From Mallotus nudiflorus (taxonomy: Eukaryota; Streptophyta; Magnoliopsida; Malpighiales; Euphorbiaceae), in the NCBI GenBank assembly GCA_947683625.1, contig CANTUR010000039.1:1984001-2048000 (forward strand): DNA of 64,000 nt. The letters are read 5' to 3'. A model generated the notes under the pieces. It was not told where the DNA came from. It was given only the letters and a program-made list of their open reading frames with translations, and did not search any database. This document shows positions 1 to 11,296 of the stretch, piece after piece; within the stretch, counting starts at the first letter, position 1; every line of letters starts with the position of its first letter. The translations under genes and the position numbers were made by a program.

Positions 1-1589
1 ACTAAAATCTGCAACTGCTCCAATGCTTTTTCAAGAAGAAACTTCATACCCTCTTACTACATGTCTAAGTTAGCACTAATAAAACTAGATTGCTATATCA
101 AGTGAAGACCTTACTTGAGAAGATAGGTATGCTTAATTTTTCTCTCTCCTTTTAGAACCATTCCTTCTCTTATGTGCAAGTTCCATTCTTCTCTTTGCCT
201 TTGAACTCACCATATTGATGAGCAAAATCCTTAATAAAGTATGAGGTTTAAGCTTAATGAGGGACAGATTTCTCACTAAAAAAGATTTTGATACCCTTTT
301 TATTTTTTATCAAAAGGGACTCCTACAATCAAACACCTTTTGGACACCTCACTCTTTTTATATTCACACACCAAACAAAATACAGACCCTTTCCTTGCCA
401 GCAATTCTAAATCATCCTCTTTCTCTTCTAAGGCCATATGGTACATACATTGCTTTATCACATACACTTTTCATGCTAGAAGACTTAGTAATAAGGTCAT
501 GTCTTTTAATGACCTCTTTTTTTTTCATTGCATCCAAGACAATATAGAGGTTGAATTAGGGAGATGGTTGCAATGAAGGTTATGGTTAGTGAGTGATAGT
601 TTAAGTGGTAGCATTTGCATTAAACGAATAGTAATATTTTGATGACCTCTTGTCAAGTGTGCTATCGATAATTGAAGTTTGTAAGTGTTACATGAACTCT
701 TAAGTAGCTTGCTTTGAGTTTATTACTTTATTTATTTGAAAATGTTGTCCATTATGTATGCATGTTTAGTTATGTAAGTACTTTATAATGTAGCCTTAGA
801 TTTATGGGATTCTTGCCTTCATTAAAGGGTTCCATGTGTAGAAAAAAATTTAAAATTGACCAAATCTAGATTCATGCTCACCACATGCTTCTGTTTAGCA
901 TAGTTAAAATGAAATGCATATAATCAATATTGTTTCCTTCATTACTCACTTCATCGCATGGCTCATTTACTTACATGTCATTTGTCTACTAGCTAAAAAA
1001 AAAACCTCACAATAAGGTTATAATCATCATGTGCAAGTGGGATATGTTGGATCTTAGATTTGGGTCACACATAACTAGTTAACTCAACTTAAATTAATTT
1101 TAAAAAAAGGTGCAACTAGCAAAAGACAATTTCATTTAGTGTAAAAGGAAAATTTGAGTAGTAATTATTTTTGGAAAAAAAGTATTGGCGTCAACATGTC
1201 AACTCAACTTTATTTGGATTACAAGTACTTTTTCCTTGTTACGAGAAAATAAAGGGTAAGTGAGGGGAGTACTGGAAGAGCTTCTTAGGATGGCATAAAT
1301 TCACTTACAACTCTATAAACTAACTAGAAGCCTAAAAAAATATCTAGTTAAGGACTAGGCAGACTCCGATCCCTTGCTTGGAACCAAATCCACCCATAGG
1401 ATAAGGCATTGGGTTTAGATTACAATGCCATTAAGAATAGACTATTTATAATTGAGGCATCCTTATACTACCTATATGTTGAGCAAGGCAAGACGTACTT
1501 ATTAACATAGTGCTTCTAATAAATATGTACTATTTTGGATCAACCACTACATACAAATGCAAATATAATATGTATGCACAAACATATAA
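1..1589. other. AT-rich spacer, no gene recognised
   Basis: I see no recognisable protein family, RNA gene or terminal repeats here. A 96-codon open stretch at 257-547 has no domain I know and a composition expected by chance in T-rich DNA, so it is not called as a gene. Confidence 0.5.
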
Positions 1590-1598
1590 TAATAAATA

Positions 1599-2103
1599 TG
1601 GATAAGTACAATTTTAATCCATATGGTTTTGCCTTTTATCAAAACCAGTCCTATGATTTTGTTGACATTTAAGTACCTTATGTTTCACATTTTTCACTTT
1701 AGTACTCTTCTAACAAATATTGTTTACAATGTATGCTTTAATGTAAAAATAACATTCATTTCCAATGCTAAAATCATATAGTGAATAATATATCATTCAA
1801 CTAACTATAATAACCTTGCAAAAAATTAATTATGAATAAAAAGAAATAATTTTTAAAATAAATTTACAATATTTTTAAAAATAACCAATTAGTTAGATTA
1901 ATCATAAATCACATATAGAATAAATTTATTATTGAAAATTAATATTATATTAATATTTTCTCATCAATTAATGATGATATTAGTTAGAAGTATACTAAAG
2001 TGTAAAATAATGTGTAACACATGGTACTTAAATGTCAAAAACAAACCACATTACTGGTTTTACTAAAATGCAAAACCACAAGGATCCAAATTGTACTTAT
2101 CCC
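1599..2103. mobile_element. MULE-type MITE with about 120-bp inverted ends
   Basis: The two ends are imperfect inverted repeats about 120 bp long. Both read inward from GGATAAGTACAATTT through a block containing GACATTTAAGTACC and CACTTTAGTA, and both stop near CTTCTAAC. The flanks carry a 9-bp direct repeat, TAATAAATA at 1590-1598 and TAATATATA at 2104-2112 (8 of 9 identical), the duplication length of Mutator-like elements. The 260-bp core is AT-rich and noncoding, so this is a non-autonomous copy. Superfamily is inferred from TSD length and long ends. Confidence 0.8.
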
Positions 2104-2890
2104 TAATATATAAAATGCATGAATGTGGTAAAAAATGCTATATGACCATTACAAGCATGACAAGATACATGAATCATGGCATATGCTAAACTAACATGAT
2201 ATACATATTATTTCTTCATGACATGGAAATCATGATTGTATAATGAATATAATTAAAGCATAAACATGGCTTAATCATGGTATTCATGTATGAAAATCTC
2301 AAAGCATGCAATTCTAAACATATCATATTAAAAATAAAATAAATCATGCATAAATAAAATAAAGAGAATAAAGGTTCGAATGACTAATACTTTTACGAAC
2401 ACCTTCTTCCTTGATGTTTTTATTAACAGAGGTTTGGAGTCATTATTTGAAAAACATTAAATAAAAGTGTATAAAACAAATAGATGATTTATTATTTTCA
2501 AAGAATATTGAAAAAGACATATTTTATCAAAAGAGTTTGAAAACAATGAATTTGGGGATTTTAAACATGGGATTTGAGAAAACAATTTAAGAAAACAATT
2601 TAAGAAAACTTATCATGATAACTATTTGAACATGTTAAACCCTTTAATTTGTAATATAAATAACCTATCAAATCAGACCTCAAATCATAATTTTTGTACC
2701 TTGGATTAAATCCATATAACAAACACTTACCTTTTCATGGTTCCAACAACCATCATCAAAAGTTAAAAAGGAAAAAGATTTAGTAAATAAAAGATTTTGC
2801 ATTTGGTTGATTTAAAAATCAAGATTTATTATTGACACAAATAGACACACAAGAAATTAATGCACAACACAAAACAAATATACATAATTT

Positions 2891-3120
2891 GGTTAACTTT
2901 TATTTCCTATTTTAATTAGGGTAACTTTTATTTTATTTCTAACAAAAATTCTAATTTAATTGAAAGAATATTTTTCTATTCTAAATAGATTAACTTCTAT
3001 TTTATCTCTAATAAAAATAATTTAATTAAAATATAATTTTAATATAACTGCAAGTATGTTTACTATTTTAATTATGGTTAACTTTTATTTTATCTCTAAC
3101 AAAATTAAATTAAATTAAAT
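2891..3120. repeat. Degenerate tandem repeat
   Basis: The motif GGTTAACTTTTATTT, followed by TATCTCTAACAAAA-like sequence, starts at about 2891, 2919, 2989 and 3076. Later units are spaced roughly 70 to 88 bp apart, so the array is old and uneven. Confidence 0.6.
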
Positions 3121-3860
3121 TAAAATGTAATTCTAATAACTTATATTTTATCTAATATAAATCAAATGAGGTGACATAATTTTATAAGTCTTATTATATT
3201 AAATTTAATAAGTAAATAATTAAAATCAAAATTAATAAATTTTATGAAAATAGGAAAAGTATATGATTTTTTTTAAAGTAGATATTTTTACAAATTAAAA
3301 ATTAATAAATACAAAATAAAGCATATAATTTGTTTGAAAATATATTTTTTGTAAGAAAAGTGATATAATTATTATTTTTAGATATTTTTTACAAAGTTTA
3401 ACAAAAAAAAAAAGATAAAATTAAATTAATTAATATTTATCATTTAATTTTTAGTGAACTTACAAAATTACATTAAGTTAATTTTTGTGTAAATAAAAGT
3501 ATTAATATTAAAAATATTGAAGAAATAAAGTGTCATAGTTTAAATAAAAATTTACTAAAATTGTAATAAATTATAAGTTTAATGAGTTGTAATATTTAAA
3601 TTGTGATAATAACTTTTATTATTTTTAAGTTTTTGATTAACAAATAACTAACAATGTTTTATTATATTACAATTAAATACGATCATAATATACTTTCTTA
3701 ATGAAATTAGTTCTAGAGTTTGAAAAAAATAAATTATAAAAAATATTAAAGTAATATCATATAATTATTTAAATAAAAAATTTATAAAAGTTGTAATGAA
3801 TTATAACTTTATTAAGTTAATATCAAATTGTTATAAAAATAAAAAATACTGTAATTATTT

Positions 3861-3881
3861 TTAATAATAATAATAATAACA

Positions 3882-3913
<32 letters not shown>
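3861..3913. repeat. (TAA)n microsatellite
   Basis: Seventeen or so TAA/AAT units run through this stretch with one interruption (ACAG) near 3880. Confidence 0.9.
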
Positions 3914-3914
<1 letters not shown>

Positions 3915-4898
3915 TATTTCATTGTTTATTTACTATATTTTTCGGCATACAACCACTTTGCATTCACATTTCATCATTAATAATTTCAAAATCTAAATGA
4001 AACAAATGTCCTCAACTTCAATACTTTACTTTAATTGTAATTTTTTAGTATACTCCATCATTGATAATTTTTAAAATTTAAAGTGCCACCAATATTATCA
4101 ATGTAAAAGTTTTCTTTCCATTAATAAAATTTTCTAATTTAATGAATTTATTACTTATTAAATATTAAACTATATTTATGTAAAAAATATTTTAATTTTT
4201 TGAGGTTCACAGAAGACATACGCTCTTGATAAATTTGTTCTTTATTTTTATTTTAGAAATTAAAATTAGTATTTATATGTACGGTAGTTTATTCATTTTT
4301 AAGTGTCAAGATTAAATTAGTTTAGAAGAATCAAACTTTTGTTAATTTTAAAATTTAATTTAAATTATTAATTTTATTTCTATATATAAATTAAATATAT
4401 TTAAACTAATTATTTGAATAAAGTTTTTCTTATATTTCTTTTCATTGTTTTTTAAAATGTAATCATTATAAAAATTATTATAGATTTTATTTACCAAAAT
4501 TTTTTAATTTTTTATTATTTTAGTAGTGCTAGGAAAATACTTGTTAAAATAAAATTATGTACTATAAATAATATTGATATTAATTAAACTATCTAAAATT
4601 AAAATATAATTTATCTCTAATATCTTGCAAAAAAAGTATAAAATAATATAAATAAAAAATGTGTTCAATCATTTAGCATAAAAAGATATTAATAGATATA
4701 TATAGTTCTTATTTAATAGAAATAATGTACAAATAATATTTTTTTTTTCTAAATTGTAAACATGTAATTAAGTGTATTTGTCTAATATAAGAACGTTTTC
4801 AAATAATAAAAATTAAAGATAATTTATTTTTCATAGATGTTTTTATATATTTGGGTAATTAAAAATAAAATACTGAAATTGAGGATATTTATGTTATT

Positions 4899-5081
4899 CG
4901 AATAAAGACAAATTTAGTATCCAAACTTTTTAAAATTTAAAAATTAGGTGTTTAGACTTTTTATAATTACAATGAAGTGTTGCAACCTGTAAAAATATTA
5001 ATGTATATAGCAGGTAGTAATCAGGTTGCATATAATGCTAACATTGACCTTGATTTACTAATGTGGAATTGCACATGATAG
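4899..5081 (+). repeat. Left terminal inverted repeat of the Pack-MULE
   Basis: This end pairs with the reverse complement of 35020-35212. Past the Tat-A insertion point the similarity appears to resume at 33933 (CATGTGATATTTAAC against CATGCATTAGTTAAA in the other end). That supports the view that Tat-A cut the inverted repeat near its inner edge. Confidence 0.8.
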
Positions 5082-5751
5082 TGGTAGATAAAGAGGTTTA
5101 GCGCACATCTAAGATTATGACAACCACGACACTATTTGAGTTTAGGACTCTAAAGAACACAATAACTACTATCACAAAGATAGGGCATGGAGATGAGGAG
5201 TCGCCACTCAGGGTAATAACTGGAATAAATCATTTAGTGGTGGTAACTTAATTCTCTAAAAGGGAGTTAGCACCACACTGAGAGGATTTTTGGTACAGAA
5301 TACTAACTTTTTTTGGTCCCGTGTTCTATAGAATTACCTTTATTAATTACTATTTTATTTTTTATTTACATGCAATTTCATTTTAAACCTTTATTTTCAA
5401 TTAACTCTAAGGCAACTAATCTTATAAGCATGTAATAGGTTAGTCTAATCTATATTAATTTTAATTAAATGAGCTAAGTCTACATATTTTAATTTACAAG
5501 TAAGTCCAAAACTAATGCGCCTAAATCTTGTTTAATTTAAATTAATAAGCCGAAGTCTATGTATTTTAAATTCTAAAAAATAGGCCTAAGTCTATCAATT
5601 AGAAAATGGACTTAATTAGTGGGTTTAGTTCTACATATTTTATTCTAAAGTGATCCTAAGTCTATGAATTTTAAAATGGACTTAATTAATGGGCTATGTC
5701 TAATTCATTTTATTTAACCTTAATGGGATTATGTCTAAATTAACTAAATAG

Positions 5752-5924
5752 GCCTAAAGTTTATTTTAATTAATTAAGTCTAAACCTATTAATTAAACAT
5801 ATTTTAATTGGGTCTATTATGAGCTTAAATCTAAACCTAAAGTTTAGTTTAATTAGTTAAGTCTAAACCTATTAATTAAACATATTTTAATTGAGTCTAT
5901 TATGAGCTTAAACCAATTAAAACC
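5752..5924. repeat. 84-bp direct duplication inside the Tat-A LTR
   Basis: Two near-identical units starting CCTAAAGTTTA at about 5753 and 5837 both run through AAGTCTAAACCTATTAATT and TCTATTATGAGCTTAAA. The truncated LTR at 32554 shows a single unit. Confidence 0.75.
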
Positions 5925-6311
5925 ACAATTGAGACAAACAAGAAAAAAATGATAAAAAGATAAAAGTCCAAACCATACTGTAATACCCTATATATTTATT
6001 TAAATAAAGGGATTTTAAATAGTGTTACTAATAAGTACTTTTACATTATATTATATTTATGTTAATATTAATTTTAGGGTTACTAATTTAGGTGAGTATT
6101 ATTTGTTTATTTTCTAAAATTTCATTGTCTATTATTATCATTATTATTATTATTGCTATTTAAAATGATATTAAATTTTAAGGCTATGCATGTGTGCCTA
6201 TAGATAAATATACATATATGTATACATATTGGTAGGTTGTATACTATATATATATGCATGTATATGTCTATACATATATAAACATATATATGTATGTGTA
6301 CATCTATATGT

Positions 6312-6317
<6 letters not shown>

Positions 6318-6352
<35 letters not shown>

Positions 6353-6377
6353 TTATAAGCTATAGAATAAAGTATAT

Positions 6378-6411
<34 letters not shown>

Positions 6412-6475
6412 CACCCGCACATACCTATATATATATATACATATCTATATACATATATATATATATATATATACA
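6318..6475. repeat. (AT)n and ATAC microsatellites
   Basis: Several alternating AT runs separated by ATAC/ATAG variants sit in the presumed U3/promoter part of the solo LTR. A (CTT)n tract follows at about 6557-6587. Confidence 0.85.
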
Positions 6476-7472
6476 TACACTCATCAAACACCCACCAAAC
6501 TCCCTCATCCTGCCCGTCCCCCATCCTCACCCAGCCCTCTCCGCTGTTGCTGATTCTGCTTCTTCTTCTTCTTCTTCTTCTTCTCTTCTCGCCTGGTAGC
6601 TGCTCTCCTCTTCCTCGCGCAGCAGCAGCCCTGCATCTCGTCTGCACAGCTTCGACACTCGGTTGTGCCATCTCCTGGAAGTGTCCACCAGCCCTTCGCC
6701 TCCATGTGAGCAGCCTCATCTTCCCCATCTTCACCGACGGCAGCAAGTCCTCCCCCCTGCTCTGTTTCCGCTGCTTGAAGGTGAGAGATGCTCACCTGTT
6801 TTCTTTCTTTTCTTCCTTCAATTTTCTGCTCGATCTTGGCAATTCTAGGATGATTAGTGTTGGTTAGCATGTATTTGAGTTGATTTAAATTTTCTTGGAT
6901 TTTTGGTAGTTAAATTGCATTTATAGAAATTTAGTTGATGTTCATTTGGTTATTTAGATAGTTATTTAGCTATAATTAGCAATTAGGGAGATTATTATTG
7001 ATTATTTTTTGAGCAAATAAAATTTATTGAGATTTTAGGTAATTATTTTGATTTTTTTTAGTGAATAATATGAATTTTAGAACTCAAATCATAATTTTTG
7101 AGATTTTTATACTATTTTTATAACTATATTTGAGTTTATGCCAAATTTGATTTTTAGGGTAAATAATATTTTTGGGAGGAATTTGTTGGTTAATTAAATG
7201 TTTTAATTACATTAAGAAAATGTATTTTGAGAAAATGAATTTTTGACATGATTAAATAGTTTTTAGGAATTATTTTTAGTAGTAAAAGCTCATTATGTAA
7301 ATTATGTATTTTAGGGGGGTAAAAATGTTATTTTACACTAAATATGATAAATATATATATATATATATATTTTAATTAGTTTTATTAATAATTAAAGGGT
7401 TTAGATAATTTTTATAAATTAATTGACATAATTCCCTAAGTAATGTAAATTTCGAATATCAAATTCCCAATA

Positions 7473-7473
7473 T

Positions 7474-7541
<68 letters not shown>
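7473..7541. repeat. Long (AT)n microsatellite
   Basis: An almost pure AT dinucleotide run of nearly 70 bp lies inside the solo LTR. Confidence 0.9.
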
Positions 7542-7549
<8 letters not shown>

Positions 7550-8349
7550 TACATTGCACTAGTTTTAATTTGGGCTATAATTATAATTTTAATATGGTTG
7601 AAATACAAATTTAAATTGCTCAATTTTGAATAATGGAGATTTTGTATAATTTTTATCTATTCTAATATGTATGTATGTGATATATGTATTTAAGAAACAC
7701 ATATTATTAAATTGTGATATTTTATTTGAGTTGTGATCTCGGTCGGGGCAAATTGTATTTTGGGAGCCCGACTCGAGTGTGGATGGTTTTGAAAATTAGA
7801 AGTGCATTTTCTATGCAGGTCTGGCTCTACCTTTGGTAGAGAGATGTCCGTTTTACAAAGGAGACTCTGCCGAAATTTCGATAGATTTTCTCGTAAAACG
7901 TGATATCCGTAGAAAAATGTGTACCGTTAATTAGGTTAAATCCTGTCTGTCGAGTCAGTTTGGAATTTCATTGCTTTGTTGATTTTTGGTTTCGGTTTCC
8001 ATAGTCATATTTTAAAGGTCGATTATTATTTTCCTTTAGATCATTTCGGAGCAGAAGCCGTGAGGCCGAGGCAGACGCGTGGTCGTCAGCCTTCACATTC
8101 ATCCTGTAAGTCAGTAGAATGATCTGTGCGTGTGTTTATGTAAAAATGCATGCGCCCGTATTTTATTACATTGATTACATGATTTATTTAATTTAATGCT
8201 ATTATTTAAGATTTAAACGCATTTTATTTATTTAAAATCGATTTTGAGAAATTTTGGTAGAACGAGCTACCTGGTGGGCCTCACCAGGACTATGTGCACA
8301 TGGTAGAGATTGAGAGATGGATCCGATAACCGTATGATTGATGAATGTT

Positions 8350-8545
8350 AAACTGGGACGGGTGCCTCGGTAGATGCCTTTGCTCTCGGGGATCGCCAGT
8401 GATTGGAAAGTCAATGATGGACTGGGATGGGTGCCTCGGTTGATGCCTTAGCTCTCGGGGACTGCCAGAGCCATATAGTTGGATTAAGTGAATGACTACG
8501 GCTTGGTGCCTCGGTTTATGCCCTTGCTCTTGGGGACCGGTAGTC
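8350..8545. repeat. Three 70-80-bp tandem units in the solo LTR
   Basis: The block GGTGCCTCGGT..ATGCC followed by CTCTCGGGGA recurs near 8359, 8430 and 8506, each followed by a GCCAG/GGTAG-type tail. Such GC-richer arrays stand out from the surrounding AT-rich DNA. Confidence 0.75.
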
Positions 8546-10343
8546 TAGTTGGAATAAGTGGGCCCAGCTGGCCGATTAGACTTGGGTCTAGGGTTCTACC
8601 GAGATTTTTCAAAGCTATAATTATATATATTATAAATTATTTTCACTATAAAAATATATAGTTTTCAATAAGGTTTTCAAACCGTACAGCTCTTTTATTG
8701 ACTTACTCAGTGAGGTCTGATTCCCCTCAATTTATTTTTTTTTTCAGGAGCTTGGGAGTTCGACCTCAGACTACCTCTACGCCGGATTTCTTCTTCACCG
8801 GCTATTTTACGTAGGTCATTATAAGCTGTACTGTGTATTAATCTAGGATGCTGCAGTAGTATATGTATTGAGAATTTGTATGGTTTAACCAAATTATGTA
8901 GTTTATCTGTACGAAATACATTTATGTATATGACGTAAACTCAATTTATAATATGAGATGTTGAATCGTATTTTTATTAAACTATTAAATTTGTGTAATT
9001 TGAGAAAAATCAGTTTGATAATATGTTCTGTTTTTAATTAAAGTAAAGATATGAATGGTTTTATTTTTCTTTTCCTTTAGGCTTACTACGGGTTTCGGTG
9101 GCCTTATGCCTACCCATTCCCTAGTGCCGGTCACGTGCCCTCGGGTTCGGGTCGTGACACATACTAATAATAAAAAAAATTAATTTACTGTGTTTCTAAC
9201 CCTACTTCATTTTAGAGGAAACCCTAATTAATCTACTGCCATCATTGATTTTAATTAAGATTTTCAAATAAACCTAATTACTAATAAATTTTAATAAAAA
9301 AATGAAAAGTAAATATTCCACCATTCCCACTATTGGGGTTATTATAGTATCTATAGGGAATTAAAAATAAAATTTAATACAAACCTAAAATAAAATACAA
9401 AATAAAACAACCATCAAAAGGAATATATAAATAATTAAAATAAAGAAAACCCTAAACACTACGTGAAACTAATAGGAGAATCTAATCCATAGTTTTTCAT
9501 ATATTTTCTTTATAGGTTTATTCTAGTTCAATCACACTCATATCTCCATAGCTCAAGTTGCTCCCACCATAGACATAAAAGTCATTAACACAACATAAGA
9601 AAAATAAAAAAAATAAAAAAATAAAAGAAATGAAAAGAATAAAAGAAGAATATGATGATGATTTCTCCTCATAATGGTTTGATTCACCGTACTTTGGAAT
9701 AGAGTTTGCAAAATTGATTTATGGAATCTCAGGCTTGATTGTGCATTTTTTTTTTAAAGAAATGTCTTTGAAAAGAATGTAAAAATAAACTCAAGCACTC
9801 AGAAGAAAAGATTTTTTTCTCCCTTTCTAAAAAACTCCCTTTTATGTGAAAAAACCTTAGTTTTTATAAAAAGTGAGGGTTAACTTCCTGTGATTATCAA
9901 ATGACATGAGATAAATAAAAGCTCTTTATCCAATAACAATATGATAATATGTGATTATTAGATTGATTATCAAATAAAATAATTTTTATTTTTATTTTCT
10001 ATTATTTTTCTACCAATCAAAAAATAAGAAACATAATTTTGAAAAATTAAAAACAAAGGAACAAGATTGATCGAAATTGTAAAATTTTTTGAAATTGCAT
10101 ATTTTTTATCGGAAATATGTAATTCTGATAAGTTATTTTATTTTGTACCCTCTTTTTTATTTTCTTTTAATTGAAAATTGACCCATAAAAGAAAATGAAA
10201 ACTTTGCAAATAAGTCCCTATAAGAGTTACAATTAATTCCTAAGATTTAAAAATCTAAATCTAAAGGCCCATTATGACAAATTATCATTATCGGATCTTC
10301 TGTCGCATCCACACTCAAGTCATCCTGAAATTGAGTGCTTACA

Positions 10344-10359
10344 ATTGCCCCTCTTTGTC
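10344..10359 (-). promoter_or_regulatory. Polypurine tract of Tat-A
   Basis: On the minus strand GACAAAGAGGGGCAAT lies directly before the 3' LTR start TGTAAGCAC. A purine run at this spot primes plus-strand DNA synthesis in LTR elements, and it fixes this LTR as the 3' copy. Confidence 0.8.
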
Positions 10360-10525
10360 ATTATTTGCTTGACGAATTGCGATAAAGCTAATAAGCATTC
10401 AATTTCATATTAAAAGTGTTAGGATACTTACCTTCATGTATTAAAGCTTTCGTTCATCGTTCCATTATGCATATTGCAGACTTTGAATAGGTGATTAATG
10501 GTTTAGATGCTTTGCAATATCAAGT

Positions 10526-10890
10526 GAAACATTGTAGCTACTATGTAGATTTTAGCGAATTATGCTATAGTTCATGTGGAACGTCTAACAAATTATACTA
10601 TAGCTACTATGCAACATCTAGCAACAAGAATTCGACTCTGTTATAGCTACTGTGTAGCTTCTAACAAAGTAAATTTGAGTTTGTTATAGATACTGTGTAG
10701 TGTCCAATAAAAGTGAATTTGAGTTTGTTATAGCAACTATGTAGCGTTTAACAAAGTAACTTTAAGTTTATTACAACTACTATGTAGCGTCTAACAAAAG
10801 TGAATTCGAGTTTGTTATAGCCACTGTGTAGCATCTAATAAAGTGAATTTGAATTTTCTATAATTTTTATGCAGTGTATGCCAATGTAGA
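10526..10890. repeat. 43-44-bp tandem array beside the Tat-A 3' LTR
   Basis: About seven units share a core TTATAGCTACTGTGTAG followed by CTAACAAAGT and GAATTTGAGTTTG. Units begin near 10596, 10640, 10683, 10727, 10770, 10814 and 10857. Tandem arrays in the 3' untranslated region are known for Tat/Ogre elements, so position and lineage agree. There are no unique spacers, so this is not CRISPR-like. Confidence 0.85.
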
Positions 10891-11296
10891 AATCAAATTT
10901 TCTTAAATTTTGTGCTGACTGATTTTGGAGTTTTATGTCGATGACTATGAATTTGTGTTGACAATCTAATAATTCTTTGAATAATTAAATTGTATTTGTA
11001 ATAATGTTATTGTTTTATAAATTAATTAGGAATCAAATCCTAATCGAATGGCAATTTAGGACTAAATTGTAAGAAAACTTATGGACTTATTTGTGACTAA
11101 ACTTGAGGAGGACCAAAGTGGATATTTGCCAATTTATTTATACCATTTACCTGACTTTCACTTTCACTTATTCTTTTCCCAATTCTCTTCTCTTCTTTTC
11201 TTTGATTTTCACTTTCTTTGATTTTTTTCTTTTCTCAATTACTTGCTTATTTGATGTCCAATTTTTTATCCATTTGATTCTATGGCTCACTCATCA

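Larger units (their letters stand above)
2113..4889. other. Very AT-rich intergenic DNA
   Basis: This tract is dominated by A and T runs and holds only the degenerate repeat at 2891-3120 and the trinucleotide tract at 3861-3913. I found no coding pattern, LTR ends or RNA gene. Confidence 0.5.
5979..9159 (+). mobile_element. Solo LTR, 3.2 kb, probably Tekay-like chromovirus
   Basis: The segment starts TGTAATACCC and ends GGTTCGGGTCGTGACA, with perfect TG...CA termini and a perfect 5-bp duplication CATAC at 5974-5978 and 9160-9164. No internal retroviral domains lie between, so this is one long LTR left by recombination. Plus orientation is inferred from AT/TATA tracts (6318-6475) followed by a C-rich leader (6480-6780) that ends in a donor-like AAG/GTGAGA. 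The 3.2-kb length and these termini resemble Tekay-clade LTRs; the clade call is from memory of that family. Open frames at 6229-6870 on both strands arise from dinucleotide and CTT repeats and are not genes. Confidence 0.85.
5082..10343 (-). repeat. 3' LTR of Tat-A, split by a solo LTR
   Basis: On the minus strand the LTR begins TGTAAGCACTCAATTTC at 10343 and ends near 5082. Without the insert at 5979-9164 it is about 2.08 kb. The low-coordinate end carries the family block with GGAGATGAGGAGTCGCC, shared with the LTRs near 25.4, 30.0 and 56.4 kb. The high-coordinate part aligns well with 32554-33932, for example TTTACTGTGTTTCTAACCC in both. Confidence 0.8.

Noticed and set aside
257..547. 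96-codon open frame near the left edge
   Set aside because: No recognisable domain, overlapping open frame in another phase, and T-rich composition that yields such frames by chance.
6229..6870. Long open frames on both strands (up to 212 codons)
   Set aside because: They are produced by AT, ATAC and CTT microsatellites and a C-rich leader inside the solo LTR. The products are low-complexity Ile/Tyr and Ser/Leu runs.
10526..10890. Regular repeats resembling a CRISPR array
   Set aside because: Units are contiguous and lack unique spacers, and the array sits beside a retrotransposon PPT in plant DNA.
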